In this document: positions 1 through 5,363 of the stretch, in pieces | Position numbering within the stretch: position 1 is the stretch's first letter | Layout: every line of letters starts with the position of its first letter | Source: Paracoccaceae bacterium | Lineage (GTDB): Bacteria; Pseudomonadota; Alphaproteobacteria; Rhodobacterales; Rhodobacteraceae | Assembly (NCBI GenBank): GCA_002746395.1 | Contig: NVXA01000005.1 | Coordinates: forward strand, 150,666-156,028 | Direction of reading: 5' to 3' | DNA length: 5,363 nucleotides | Program-made: the position numbers and the translations under genes | Notes under the pieces: generated by a model | The model's database searches: none | The model's input: only the letters and a program-made list of their open reading frames with translations | Told to the model about the DNA's origin: nothing

Positions 1-497
1 CCAAGGGTTAGGCTTTGCAATAAAAATGATCTCAACGCAGGGTCTGTAATCGTGTCAATCAACTGCGCATCCGCATCACGACGACGCCCCACCACATTAA
101 GGTCAACCGCCTGCATTGCCGTGATTTTATCCAACTGGCTATGGGAATAGCCCACTGGTGCGATGTCTGCCACAATTAGCTTTTCAACCAAATCAGGCCG
201 CGTCAGCGCCAACACCATCGCCGCTTTCCCGCCCATGGAATGCCCCAAAACATTGGCCCGTCCGCCTGTGTTTTCAATCACCCGCGCAAGGTCACCCGCC
301 ATATCCGCGTAAGTATTAGTCGCCGCCCGAAACGAGCCGCCGTGGTTGCGCATATCAACCGAAACCACCCGCCGATCATCCGCCAACCGCTTCGCCAAAA
401 CACCCCAGTTCCGCGCCGTGCCAAACAGCCCGTGTGCGATCAAAAGCGGCGGTCCAGCACCCTCGCCATTGCTAACAAAATTCAGAATATCAGACAT
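1..497 (-). CDS. Alpha/beta hydrolase, YbfF-like esterase (3' part cut off by window edge)
   Basis: This is the N-terminal 165 residues of an alpha/beta-fold hydrolase; the stop codon lies beyond the left edge. The translation begins MSDILNFVSNGEG. It shows an oxyanion-hole motif HGLFG (residues 22-26) followed by ARNWG, a VDMRNHG segment (48-53), and the nucleophile elbow GHSMGG (85-90) with Ser87 as probable nucleophile. A DIAP segment (111-114) follows, typical of the YbfF-type esterase group. Such proteins usually have about 250-260 residues, so roughly a third is missing, including the catalytic histidine. The ATG at 497 is preceded by a strong AGGAGG (504-509) six bases upstream. The gene starts 15 bases after the stop of the alcohol dehydrogenase on the same strand, so the two are probably co-transcribed. 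The family includes short-chain acyl esterases, but the true substrate cannot be read from the sequence; it is probably a cytoplasmic enzyme, since no signal peptide is seen. Confidence 0.9.
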   Translation of the reverse strand, partial: MSDILNFVSNGEGAGPPLLIAHGLFGTARNWGVLAKRLADDRRVVSVDMRNHGGSFRAATNTYADMAGDLARVIENTGGRANVLGHSMGGKAAMVLALTRPDLVEKLIVADIAPVGYSHSQLDKITAMQAVDLNVVGRRRDADAQLIDTITDPALRSFLLQSLTL

Positions 498-512
498 ACA
501 ATTCCTCCTAAA

Positions 513-1655
513 TCACCAAGCCGCACGGTATATATTCAACGCATCAGCCTCGCACACGTCACGCGGGTTATTAACCAATAACCGAGACTGCACCATAGCG
601 TCTTTTGCCATCCGTTCGCAGGCCTCTTCGGGGATGCCCACATCGCGTAATCGCGCTGGTAAACCAATGCGTGCGGACAGGTCAGTCAACCGCTCGATAA
701 ACTCCGCACAAACCGCCTGCGCCCCTTGTTCTGTTGAGATATCCGGAAATACATGTGGTGCCAATTCCGCGTATTCCGCGCCACATTCTGGTGCATTAAA
801 CCGCATGACCTGCGCCAAAATCAATGCATTCGAAAGCCCGTGTGGAACATGGAAAATTCCGCCAATCGGATAGGCCAGCGCATGGACCGCCGCCACTGGT
901 GAATTGGCAAATGCCATCCCCGCCAGCATTGATCCCATCAACATCGCGCCGCGCGCCTCAAGGTCGTCACCATGGCTTACCGCGCGTTCAATATTGGCAC
1001 CCAACAGGCCCAGCGCCTGCACCGCCAGCATTTTCGACATCGGATTGTTATTGGCATTGCGGGACGTATACGCCTCGATCGCATGCACCATCGCATCAAT
1101 GCCCGTCGCAGCCGTAATCGCGGATGGCAAACCGACCGTCAGTTCAGGGTCCAGAATGGCAAGGTCGGGTAGAATAATCGGCGAAGAAACTCCGCGCTTT
1201 TCCTCAGCTCCGATGGTGATAATTGCAACGGGGGTCACCTCCGAGCCTGTTCCGGCAGTCGTTGGCACCAACACCAACGGCAGCCGTGGCCCTTTGGCAT
1301 TTCCAACGCCCCACACCCCGTCCAGATCTTCGCCAGACCCCAACAGCAACGCCGCCAGTTTCGCCACATCCATCGACGACCCGCCGCCAAGTCCGATAAC
1401 GCCCGTCACACCCTCAGTACGCCCGAACGCGACCGCGTCCATCAACGTCTCTAATGAGGGGTCCGCCTCCACCGCATCAAAAACCACAACCCGCCCGGCA
1501 AGTGCTTTTTCCACACCCGCCGTGATCCCCAGCTTTCGCAACCCTTTGTCGGTAACCAGCAAAACCTTCGCGCCCAACCCCACAAACGAGGCCTGCGCCA
1601 GCGCCCCTGCCGCAAACTGAATTCCTGCCGTAGTGTTAAATGCGAATGCCTGCAT
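513..1655 (-). CDS. Iron-containing (type III) alcohol dehydrogenase
   Basis: A complete 380-residue NAD(P)-dependent, metal-containing alcohol dehydrogenase, the usual length for the family (about 380-390). The N-terminal dinucleotide-binding half carries GGGSSMD (90-96) and PTTAGTGSEVTP (131-142). The C-terminal helical half carries the metal-binding set: by alignment to E. coli FucO, Asp187 and His191 in GIDAMVHAIEAY, His258 in VHALAYPIGG, and His272 in HVPHG. It should oxidise an alcohol or reduce an aldehyde, ketone or keto acid; the substrate is unknown, and the HALAYP...HVPHG form also occurs in relatives such as maleylacetate reductases. I chose the ATG at 1655 because GGAGG (1661-1665) lies five bases upstream. 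A TTG at 1667 would add four residues but overlaps that ribosome binding site. It is the first gene of a likely operon with the downstream hydrolase, and a promoter candidate lies at 1691-1720. Confidence 0.93.
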   Translation of the reverse strand: MQAFAFNTTAGIQFAAGALAQASFVGLGAKVLLVTDKGLRKLGITAGVEKALAGRVVVFDAVEADPSLETLMDAVAFGRTEGVTGVIGLGGGSSMDVAKLAALLLGSGEDLDGVWGVGNAKGPRLPLVLVPTTAGTGSEVTPVAIITIGAEEKRGVSSPIILPDLAILDPELTVGLPSAITAATGIDAMVHAIEAYTSRNANNNPMSKMLAVQALGLLGANIERAVSHGDDLEARGAMLMGSMLAGMAFANSPVAAVHALAYPIGGIFHVPHGLSNALILAQVMRFNAPECGAEYAELAPHVFPDISTEQGAQAVCAEFIERLTDLSARIGLPARLRDVGIPEEACERMAKDAMVQSRLLVNNPRDVCEADALNIYRAAW

Positions 1656-1660
1656 GGTGG

Positions 1661-1665
1661 CCTCC
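1661..1665 (-). promoter_or_regulatory. Ribosome binding site that fixes the dehydrogenase start
   Basis: Read on the minus strand, the sequence is TTGGAGGCCACCATG. The GGAGG is five bases from the ATG at 1655, which is ideal spacing. The upstream in-frame TTG (1667-1665) overlaps this site, so a four-residue longer protein starting there is unlikely. Confidence 0.8.
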
Positions 1666-1690
1666 AAATACGCAATGTCGCCTTCAAAAA

Positions 1691-1720
1691 ATCATACTGA
1701 TTCGTCTCGGGCAAGCTCAA
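1691..1720 (-). promoter_or_regulatory. Candidate sigma-70-type promoter for the dehydrogenase-hydrolase operon
   Basis: On the minus strand a TTGAGC (1720-1715, 4/6 to consensus) and a TATGAT (1696-1691, 5/6) are separated by 18 bases. Transcription would start near 1684, leaving an untranslated leader of about 30 bases before the ATG at 1655. The AACGTT repeat lies directly upstream of the -35 element, where an activator or repressor could act. Identified by eye only. Confidence 0.45.
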
Positions 1721-1721
1721 T

Positions 1722-1758
1722 CGTTAACCAGCCGTGAACGTTGCATAACGTTAACAGC
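1722..1758. repeat. Paired AACGTT / GTTAAC palindromic sites, possible operator
   Basis: Two copies of the self-complementary AACGTT lie at 1737-1742 and 1747-1752, exactly 10 bp apart centre to centre, or about one helical turn. Two GTTAAC copies lie at 1723-1728 and 1750-1755, the second interlocked with the right AACGTT. CGTTAACCAGC (1722-1732) is nearly repeated as CGTTAACAGC (1749-1758). This sits in the divergent intergenic region, just upstream of the proposed dehydrogenase promoter. Palindromes with a central CG are typical of LacI-type operators, but no regulator gene is in the window, so its role is inference. Confidence 0.4.
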
Positions 1759-1848
1759 TATCTTTCGGTCAGGTGGCCTTTATTTCGACACACTTAAAAC
1801 CAAGTCTCGCCACATTCAGCTCTCTTTTGCGTATAATTGCCGATATTT

Positions 1849-1877
1849 TTGACCCTAACTTTTCGGTCTGCTAGACT
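1849..1877 (+). promoter_or_regulatory. Candidate sigma-70-type promoter for the gene at 1909
   Basis: TTGACC (1849-1854, 5/6 to consensus) and TAGACT (1872-1877, 4/6) are separated by exactly 17 bases. Transcription would start near 1884, giving a leader of about 25 bases before the GTG at 1909. A TATAAT also occurs at 1832-1837 but has no acceptable -35 partner at 16-18 bases. Confidence 0.55.
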
Positions 1878-1908
1878 ACTCAAGAATGAAATATAGGAAC
1901 AATTTCGC

Positions 1909-2478
1909 GTGAAACGGTACTCCCAATCGTCCATATCAGCCATCGCATCGCGTGTATTGATGATGCTTGGAATTGTTGTGACAATCGGCACTATCGTTTT
2001 TCCCGCATCCTCAAAAGGTAATTCCAGCGAAAACAGTGCCGAACGCAGTTCCAAAACATCCTCTTTGGGTGCTTTGAATGCGGCGCATACAAACGCGGCC
2101 GCACAAGCGAATGCCGCTGCACAATCACGTGATGGGCTGATCGCACTTTACAAATCGACCGTGATGGCATCGGCGGGATTCGCCAAGCAGATTGAAGAAG
2201 CACAAGCCACTTACAACGAGTACGTGGCAACAAAAGAAGCCGCCGGATATGCGTCGGCATATAAAACTTACAACGAATATTTACGTGCAAACCCTGCGCC
2301 TTCGGAAAACGATATTCTTCACTGGGAAACCTTGAATTCTTTGCAGGTTAAAATTGATGAAGCAACAGCCGAAGCTGCAAAAGCAAAAGCGCTGGAAAGT
2401 GAAGTGCTGGAACTGGCCGCGAACAAAGAAACCGGCGACGAAGTTATCGCCGCGTTGTGGGATTTACTGGACTTCTGA
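1909..2478 (+). CDS. Hypothetical alanine-rich, membrane-anchored or exported helical protein
   Basis: I do not recognise this 189-residue protein. A short basic N-terminus (K2, R3, R14) precedes one hydrophobic segment at about residues 16-32 (VLMMLGIVVTIGTIVFP), followed by a Ser/Asn/Lys-rich stretch (34-53). That fits either a single N-terminal anchor with the rest in the periplasm, or a signal peptide cut near ASS (33-35). There is no cysteine, so it is not a lipoprotein. Residues 57-125 are rich in Ala, Gln and Lys and look helical, with TYNEY at 101-105 and again at 120-124. Another Ala/Glu/Lys helix spans about 138-172, and the tail is acidic and hydrophobic (EVIAALWDLLDF). The GTG start is supported by AGGAA (1895-1899) nine bases upstream and by a promoter at 1849-1877; internal ATGs at residues 18-19 lack a ribosome binding site and would break the hydrophobic segment. 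It precedes argG by 158 bases on the same strand, with no evident functional link. Confidence 0.75.
   Translation: MKRYSQSSISAIASRVLMMLGIVVTIGTIVFPASSKGNSSENSAERSSKTSSLGALNAAHTNAAAQANAAAQSRDGLIALYKSTVMASAGFAKQIEEAQATYNEYVATKEAAGYASAYKTYNEYLRANPAPSENDILHWETLNSLQVKIDEATAEAAKAKALESEVLELAANKETGDEVIAALWDLLDF
2209..2276 (+). repeat. Internal direct repeat encoding TYNEY
   Basis: ACTTACAACGA occurs at 2209-2219 and again at 2266-2276, 57 bases (19 codons) apart and in frame. It encodes TYNEY at residues 101-105 and 120-124 of the unassigned protein. The residues between (VATKEAAGYASAYK) are Ala/Lys/Tyr rich, so this may be two helical units or a small internal duplication; the flanking sequence is not otherwise repeated. 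Confidence 0.5.
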
Positions 2479-2636
2479 TCCACGTCCTATTGTGCAAATA
2501 AATTCGAAACCACGCATCACCTCGCTGGGAAAGTTTTTATCTGCGCATTACCCCCTTAAGGTCGCCCACACCGCTTGCCCTGCCCTTAAAAACCACATAA
2601 ACGCGGCAGTAACTCAGTATCCCTCGGAGAATCCTC

Positions 2637-3872
2637 ATGTCTGATGCAGCTTTCAAACCTAAAAAAGTCGTCCTTGCCTATTCTGGCGGTCTGGACACCT
2701 CCATCATTCTGAAATGGTTGCAGACGGAATACGGCTGCGAAGTGATAACCTTCACCGCGGATCTTGGCCAAGGCGAAGAGCTGGATCCGGCACGCGCCAA
2801 AGCTGAGCTGTTGGGGATCAAGCCTGAAAACATTCATATCGAAGATGTCCGCGAAGAATTCGTGCGCGATTTCGTCTTTCCGATGTTCCGCGCCAATGCG
2901 GTTTACGAGGGGTTGTACTTGCTTGGTACATCCATCGCCCGCCCGCTGATTTCCAAGCGTTTGGTCGAAATCGCGGCTGAATGTGGTGCGGATGCTATCG
3001 CCCACGGTGCAACAGGCAAAGGCAACGATCAGGTGCGCTTCGAGCTAAGCGCCTATGCCCTGAACCCCGACATCAAAGTCATCGCCCCCTGGCGCGAATG
3101 GGATCTTTCAAGCCGCACAAAATTGCTGGACTTCGCTGAAAAGAACCAGATCCCGATTGCAAAAGACAAACGTGGGGAGGCTCCGTTTTCCGTCGATGCC
3201 AACCTGCTGCACACATCATCCGAAGGCAAAGTTCTGGAAGATCCGGCGGTGGAGGCCCCGGATTACGTCTACCAACGCACTGTTCACCCCGAAGATGCGC
3301 CAAACACGCCAGAGCATATTGAAATTACATACGAAACAGGTGATCCGGTCGCGCTGAACGGCAAGGCCCTGTCGCCTGCCGAAATGCTGACCGCGTTGAA
3401 CGAGTTTGGCGGCAAGCACGGCATTGGCCGCCTTGATCTGGTTGAAGGCCGTTTCGTTGGCATGAAGTCGCGTGGCATTTATGAAACGCCGGGCGGTACA
3501 ATCATGCTGGAAGCGCATCGTGGCATCGAATCCATCACGCTTGATCGTGGCGCAGCCCACTTGAAAGACGAGATCATGCCGAAGTACGCAGAGCTGATCT
3601 ACAACGGCTTCTGGTACTCGCCAGAGCGCGAAATGCTGCAAGCCTTGATTGATAACAGCCAGCAGCACGTCACCGGTACAGTGCGCTTGAAGCTTTACAA
3701 AGGTATGGTTCAAACGGTTGGTCGCTGGTCCGATCACTCGCTTTATTCCGAGGAACATGTGACGTTCGAGGATGATGCCGGTGCATACGATCAGAAAGAC
3801 GCCGCTGGCTTCATCAAGATTAACGCCCTTCGTTTGAAATTACTGGCGGCGCGCGACAAACGGGTAAAATAG
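2637..3872 (+). CDS. argG: Argininosuccinate synthase
   Basis: A complete 411-residue cytoplasmic enzyme that joins citrulline and aspartate using ATP to make argininosuccinate, the penultimate step of arginine biosynthesis. Both family signatures are intact: the ATP-binding AYSGGLDTS (residues 14-22, PP-loop type) and [12 protein letters not shown] (124-135). Other conserved blocks include [17 protein letters not shown] (91-107), the [15 protein letters not shown] region (178-192), RGIYETPGG (279-287) and GFWYSPER (324-331). The length matches the roughly 400-residue bacterial type. The ATG at 2637 has GGAGA (2626-2630) six bases upstream. Neither argH nor other arginine genes are visible beside it. 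The 158-base gap upstream suggests its own promoter, but I see only a weak candidate there (TTGCCC at 2575, TAAACG at 2598), and no obvious terminator for the preceding gene. Confidence 0.98.
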   Translation: MSDAAFKPKKVVLAYSGGLDTSIILKWLQTEYGCEVITFTADLGQGEELDPARAKAELLGIKPENIHIEDVREEFVRDFVFPMFRANAVYEGLYLLGTSIARPLISKRLVEIAAECGADAIAHGATGKGNDQVRFELSAYALNPDIKVIAPWREWDLSSRTKLLDFAEKNQIPIAKDKRGEAPFSVDANLLHTSSEGKVLEDPAVEAPDYVYQRTVHPEDAPNTPEHIEITYETGDPVALNGKALSPAEMLTALNEFGGKHGIGRLDLVEGRFVGMKSRGIYETPGGTIMLEAHRGIESITLDRGAAHLKDEIMPKYAELIYNGFWYSPEREMLQALIDNSQQHVTGTVRLKLYKGMVQTVGRWSDHSLYSEEHVTFEDDAGAYDQKDAAGFIKINALRLKLLAARDKRVK

Positions 3873-3879
3873 CTCGCCA

Positions 3880-3907
3880 TTGCAACATTGTTGAATAGCT
3901 CTAGTAT
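3880..3907 (+). promoter_or_regulatory. Weak promoter candidate for the DUF3592-type gene
   Basis: TTGCAA (3880-3885, 4/6) and TAGTAT (3902-3907, 4/6) are 16 bases apart, just after the argG stop. Transcription would start near 3914, at the edge of the palindrome at 3916-3936. The match is modest and could be chance; the alternative is read-through from argG. Confidence 0.25.
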
Positions 3908-3915
3908 CAGGTACG

Positions 3916-3936
3916 GCCCCACAATTATTGTGCGGC
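3916..3936. repeat. Inverted repeat between argG and the DUF3592-type gene
   Basis: CACAAT (3920-3925) and ATTGTG (3927-3932) form a perfect 6-bp inverted repeat around one base. It is extended by GCC (3916-3918) and GGC (3934-3936) after a single C-C mismatch. As RNA this could be an argG transcript-end hairpin, but no T-run follows, so it is not a standard intrinsic terminator. As DNA it could be a protein-binding site near the start of the next transcript. Confidence 0.4.
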
Positions 3937-3962
3937 GCGTTACTTAATGACCGGAATTCGCA

Positions 3963-4556
3963 ATGACAAAAAAGAAAAATGGTGCGAAAGTCTTTAAAAT
4001 AGTCTTTGGCATAATGGGTCTGATTTTCTTGGTGGCAGGCGCAGTCCTGACGTTCGTTGCGTATGACTTTATGAACAATGCCTTACCCGTCACAGGGCGC
4101 GTAACCTCGGTCGAGGTGATCGTAAGCGACGACAGCACATCCTATAAGCCGACAATCCGTTACGTTGACTTTGAAGGCCGCAAACAAAGCGGGCAGACGT
4201 TCATGTCGTCTTCCAGCTATAACTTTGCCGTCGGATCAAGCGTCGATGTCCTATATGATACGCGCAATCCCGAAGCACTGCGAATAAACACATGGTTCGC
4301 AACTTGGGGCTTCGGTGTAATTTTCTTGGCCGGGTCCGTGATTCCGTTTTTTATCGCAAGCATTATCGGTCGCGGCGCAAAGCCCAAAAAGACCGTGACA
4401 CCCAAGCCCAAACCACAACGAGCGCGCGCCGTGGCGCATATTGAGGACGACATGATCGAAGTTACCGCACGCACAAAGGGGCTGGTTTCACACGAAAGCC
4501 GTAGCGATCATGAACGTGAAACCAACTATACCCCGACCGTCAGACGCAACCGTTGA
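3963..4556 (+). CDS. Membrane protein with DUF3592-type domain
   Basis: A 197-residue protein with two membrane helices, at about residues 12-34 (FKIVFGIMGLIFLVAGAVLTFVA) and 113-135. Between them lies a beta-rich segment with the pattern expected for DUF3592: a TGRVTSVEV strand (44-52), YKPTIRYVDFEGRKQSGQTF (61-80), and VGSSVDVLYDTRNPEALRI (90-108). The family's function is not established. The loop probably faces the periplasm, because the basic N-terminus (KKKNGAK) and the basic segment after helix 2 (GRGAKPKKTVTPKPKPQRAR) should stay cytoplasmic. The C-terminal 60 residues form a Lys/Pro-rich linker and then a charged, probably disordered tail. The ATG at 3963 has only a weak GGAA (3953-3956) six bases upstream, but helix 1 follows well from this start. 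It lies 90 bases after argG and converges on the aminotransferase gene. The family call is from pattern recognition and not a profile search. Confidence 0.85.
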   Translation: MTKKKNGAKVFKIVFGIMGLIFLVAGAVLTFVAYDFMNNALPVTGRVTSVEVIVSDDSTSYKPTIRYVDFEGRKQSGQTFMSSSSYNFAVGSSVDVLYDTRNPEALRINTWFATWGFGVIFLAGSVIPFFIASIIGRGAKPKKTVTPKPKPQRARAVAHIEDDMIEVTARTKGLVSHESRSDHERETNYTPTVRRNR

Positions 4557-4560
4557 TATC

Positions 4561-4573
4561 GGCTGCCCCAGCC
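4561..4573. terminator. Short GC-rich hairpin between convergent genes, possible two-way terminator
   Basis: GGCTG (4561-4565) and CAGCC (4569-4573) pair perfectly around a CCC loop, filling the 16-base gap between the two converging stop codons and touching the TAG of the aminotransferase gene. The position suits a shared transcript end, but the stem is only five pairs and neither strand has a T-run after it, so terminator activity is uncertain. Confidence 0.3.
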
Positions 4574-5363
4574 TAAAACACCTGATCAAGCGCTGCTTCT
4601 AGACTGGCAACCGTGCGATCTACGTTGTGTAATTTATCCAGCCCGAACAGGCCAAGGCGAAAGGTTTGATAGCCTTCGGGTTCGTCACACATCAAGGGAA
4701 CCCCTGCCGCGATTTGCATACCCAAAGCGGCGAACTTCTTGCCGTTTTGCACATCCGGGTCGCTGGTATAGCTGACGACCACTCCCGGTGCTTCGAAACC
4801 AGAAGCTGCAACCGACTCAATGCCGCGCGCTTTCAACATGGCACGAACCTTGTCGCCGAGTTCCTGTTGCTCCGCCATTACCTTGTCAAAACCGTACTCC
4901 GCCGTTTCCTGCATCGTGTCACGGAATGATTTTAACGCATCGGTTGGAAGCGTGGCGTGGTAGGCGTGCCCACCGCCCTCATACGCTTCCATAATCTGCA
5001 ACCATTTCTTCAAATCACACGCAAAGCTGGTGGAAGTCGTGTCGTCAATCCGCGCACGCGCCTCCGCACTTAGCATAACCAGTGCAGCGGCGGGGGACGC
5101 GCTCCACCCTTTTTGCGGGGCGGAAATCAGGATGTCTACGCCCGTCGCTTTCATATCGACCCAGATCGTACCGGAGGCAATGCAGTCCAGCACCATCAAG
5201 CCACCAACAGCATGCGCCGCATCGGACAATTGTTTGATATAATCATCCGGCAAAATCATCCCCGAGGATGTTTCAACATGTGGGGCGAAAACCATTGCCG
5301 GACGCTCCGCATGAATTTTAGCCACGGCTTCCTCGATCGGGAAAGGGGCGAAAGGTGCGGTGA
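4573..5363 (-). CDS. Class V PLP-dependent aminotransferase (N-terminus beyond window edge)
   Basis: The C-terminal 262 residues of a class V (fold type I) aminotransferase. The reading frame stays open to the right edge, so the true start is outside; a GTG at 5325 is internal, since the conserved sequence continues through it (visible upstream residues TAPFAPFPIEEAV). Numbering from the first visible full codon: HVETSSG (28-34) is a substrate/cofactor pocket motif, Asp59 in LDCIASGT should contact the pyridine nitrogen of PLP, and Lys84 in SAPQKGW should carry the internal aldimine. The C-terminal domain ends in FRLGLFGLDKLHNVDRTVASLEAAL, typical of the alanine-glyoxylate/serine-glyoxylate aminotransferase branch. 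Full-length relatives have about 370-400 residues, so about a third is missing. It probably moves amino groups between small amino acids and oxo acids, but donor and acceptor cannot be told. It is convergent with the membrane protein gene, 16 bases between stops. Confidence 0.9.
   Translation of the reverse strand, partial: TAPFAPFPIEEAVAKIHAERPAMVFAPHVETSSGMILPDDYIKQLSDAAHAVGGLMVLDCIASGTIWVDMKATGVDILISAPQKGWSASPAAALVMLSAEARARIDDTTSTSFACDLKKWLQIMEAYEGGGHAYHATLPTDALKSFRDTMQETAEYGFDKVMAEQQELGDKVRAMLKARGIESVAASGFEAPGVVVSYTSDPDVQNGKKFAALGMQIAAGVPLMCDEPEGYQTFRLGLFGLDKLHNVDRTVASLEAALDQVF

Noticed and set aside
240..873. Overlapping plus-strand open frames (240-581 and 346-873) across the hydrolase and dehydrogenase genes
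   Set aside because: They are opposite strand to two recognisable enzymes, are rich in Arg, Pro and Ser, and have no domain pattern.
904..1620. Long open frame (238 codons) on the plus strand opposite the dehydrogenase gene
   Set aside because: It lies wholly antisense to a gene with clear family motifs; its translation is Ser/Pro/Thr/Ala-rich low complexity typical of a shadow frame and matches no domain.
1794..2054. Minus-strand open frame overlapping the promoter and start of the gene at 1909
   Set aside because: It overlaps the better-supported plus-strand promoter and N-terminal hydrophobic segment and lacks a recognisable domain.
2575..2603. Possible argG promoter (TTGCCC, 17 bases, TAAACG)
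   Set aside because: The -10 match is only 3/6 and the -35 only partial; too weak to list as a feature, although some argG promoter probably lies in this gap.
3216..3758. 180-codon open frame on the minus strand inside argG
   Set aside because: It is a shadow of argG, whose own frame is fully conserved; the antisense translation shows no recognisable motif.
1..5363. Search for a defence, mobile or otherwise new multi-gene system
   Set aside because: No transposase, integrase, nuclease, toxin-antitoxin pair, CRISPR repeat or attachment site was seen; the genes are metabolic or envelope-related and typical of a core chromosome.

Overview
This looks like an ordinary chromosomal stretch from an alphaproteobacterium, most likely a member of the Rhodobacterales (Roseobacter-type) with moderate G+C. 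That assignment is by eye: the argininosuccinate synthase, the 'HGLFGTARNWG' hydrolase and the class V aminotransferase resemble proteins common in that group, and no database search was possible. No tRNA, rRNA, CRISPR array, insertion sequence or phage gene was seen, and no gene-free stretch exceeds about 255 bases.

Left part (1-1655, minus strand): a two-gene unit reads leftward. An iron-containing (type III) alcohol dehydrogenase comes first, followed 15 bases later by an alpha/beta hydrolase of the YbfF esterase type that runs off the left edge. A credible promoter and a pair of AACGTT sites lie upstream, in a divergent intergenic region (1656-1908).

Middle (1909-3872, plus strand): first comes a small alanine-rich, membrane-anchored or secreted helical protein that I cannot assign to a family, with a good sigma-70-like promoter. 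Then comes argG (argininosuccinate synthase, arginine biosynthesis), complete and with all its signature motifs.

Right part (3963-5363): a two-helix membrane protein with a DUF3592-type domain reads rightward. It converges, with only 16 bases between stops, on a class V PLP-dependent aminotransferase read leftward whose N-terminus lies beyond the right edge.

The genes do not form one pathway. The only likely functional pair is the dehydrogenase and the hydrolase, which share an operon. I found no convincing new multi-gene system. The best candidates for a second look are the unassigned protein at 1909-2478 and the AACGTT repeat upstream of the dehydrogenase.
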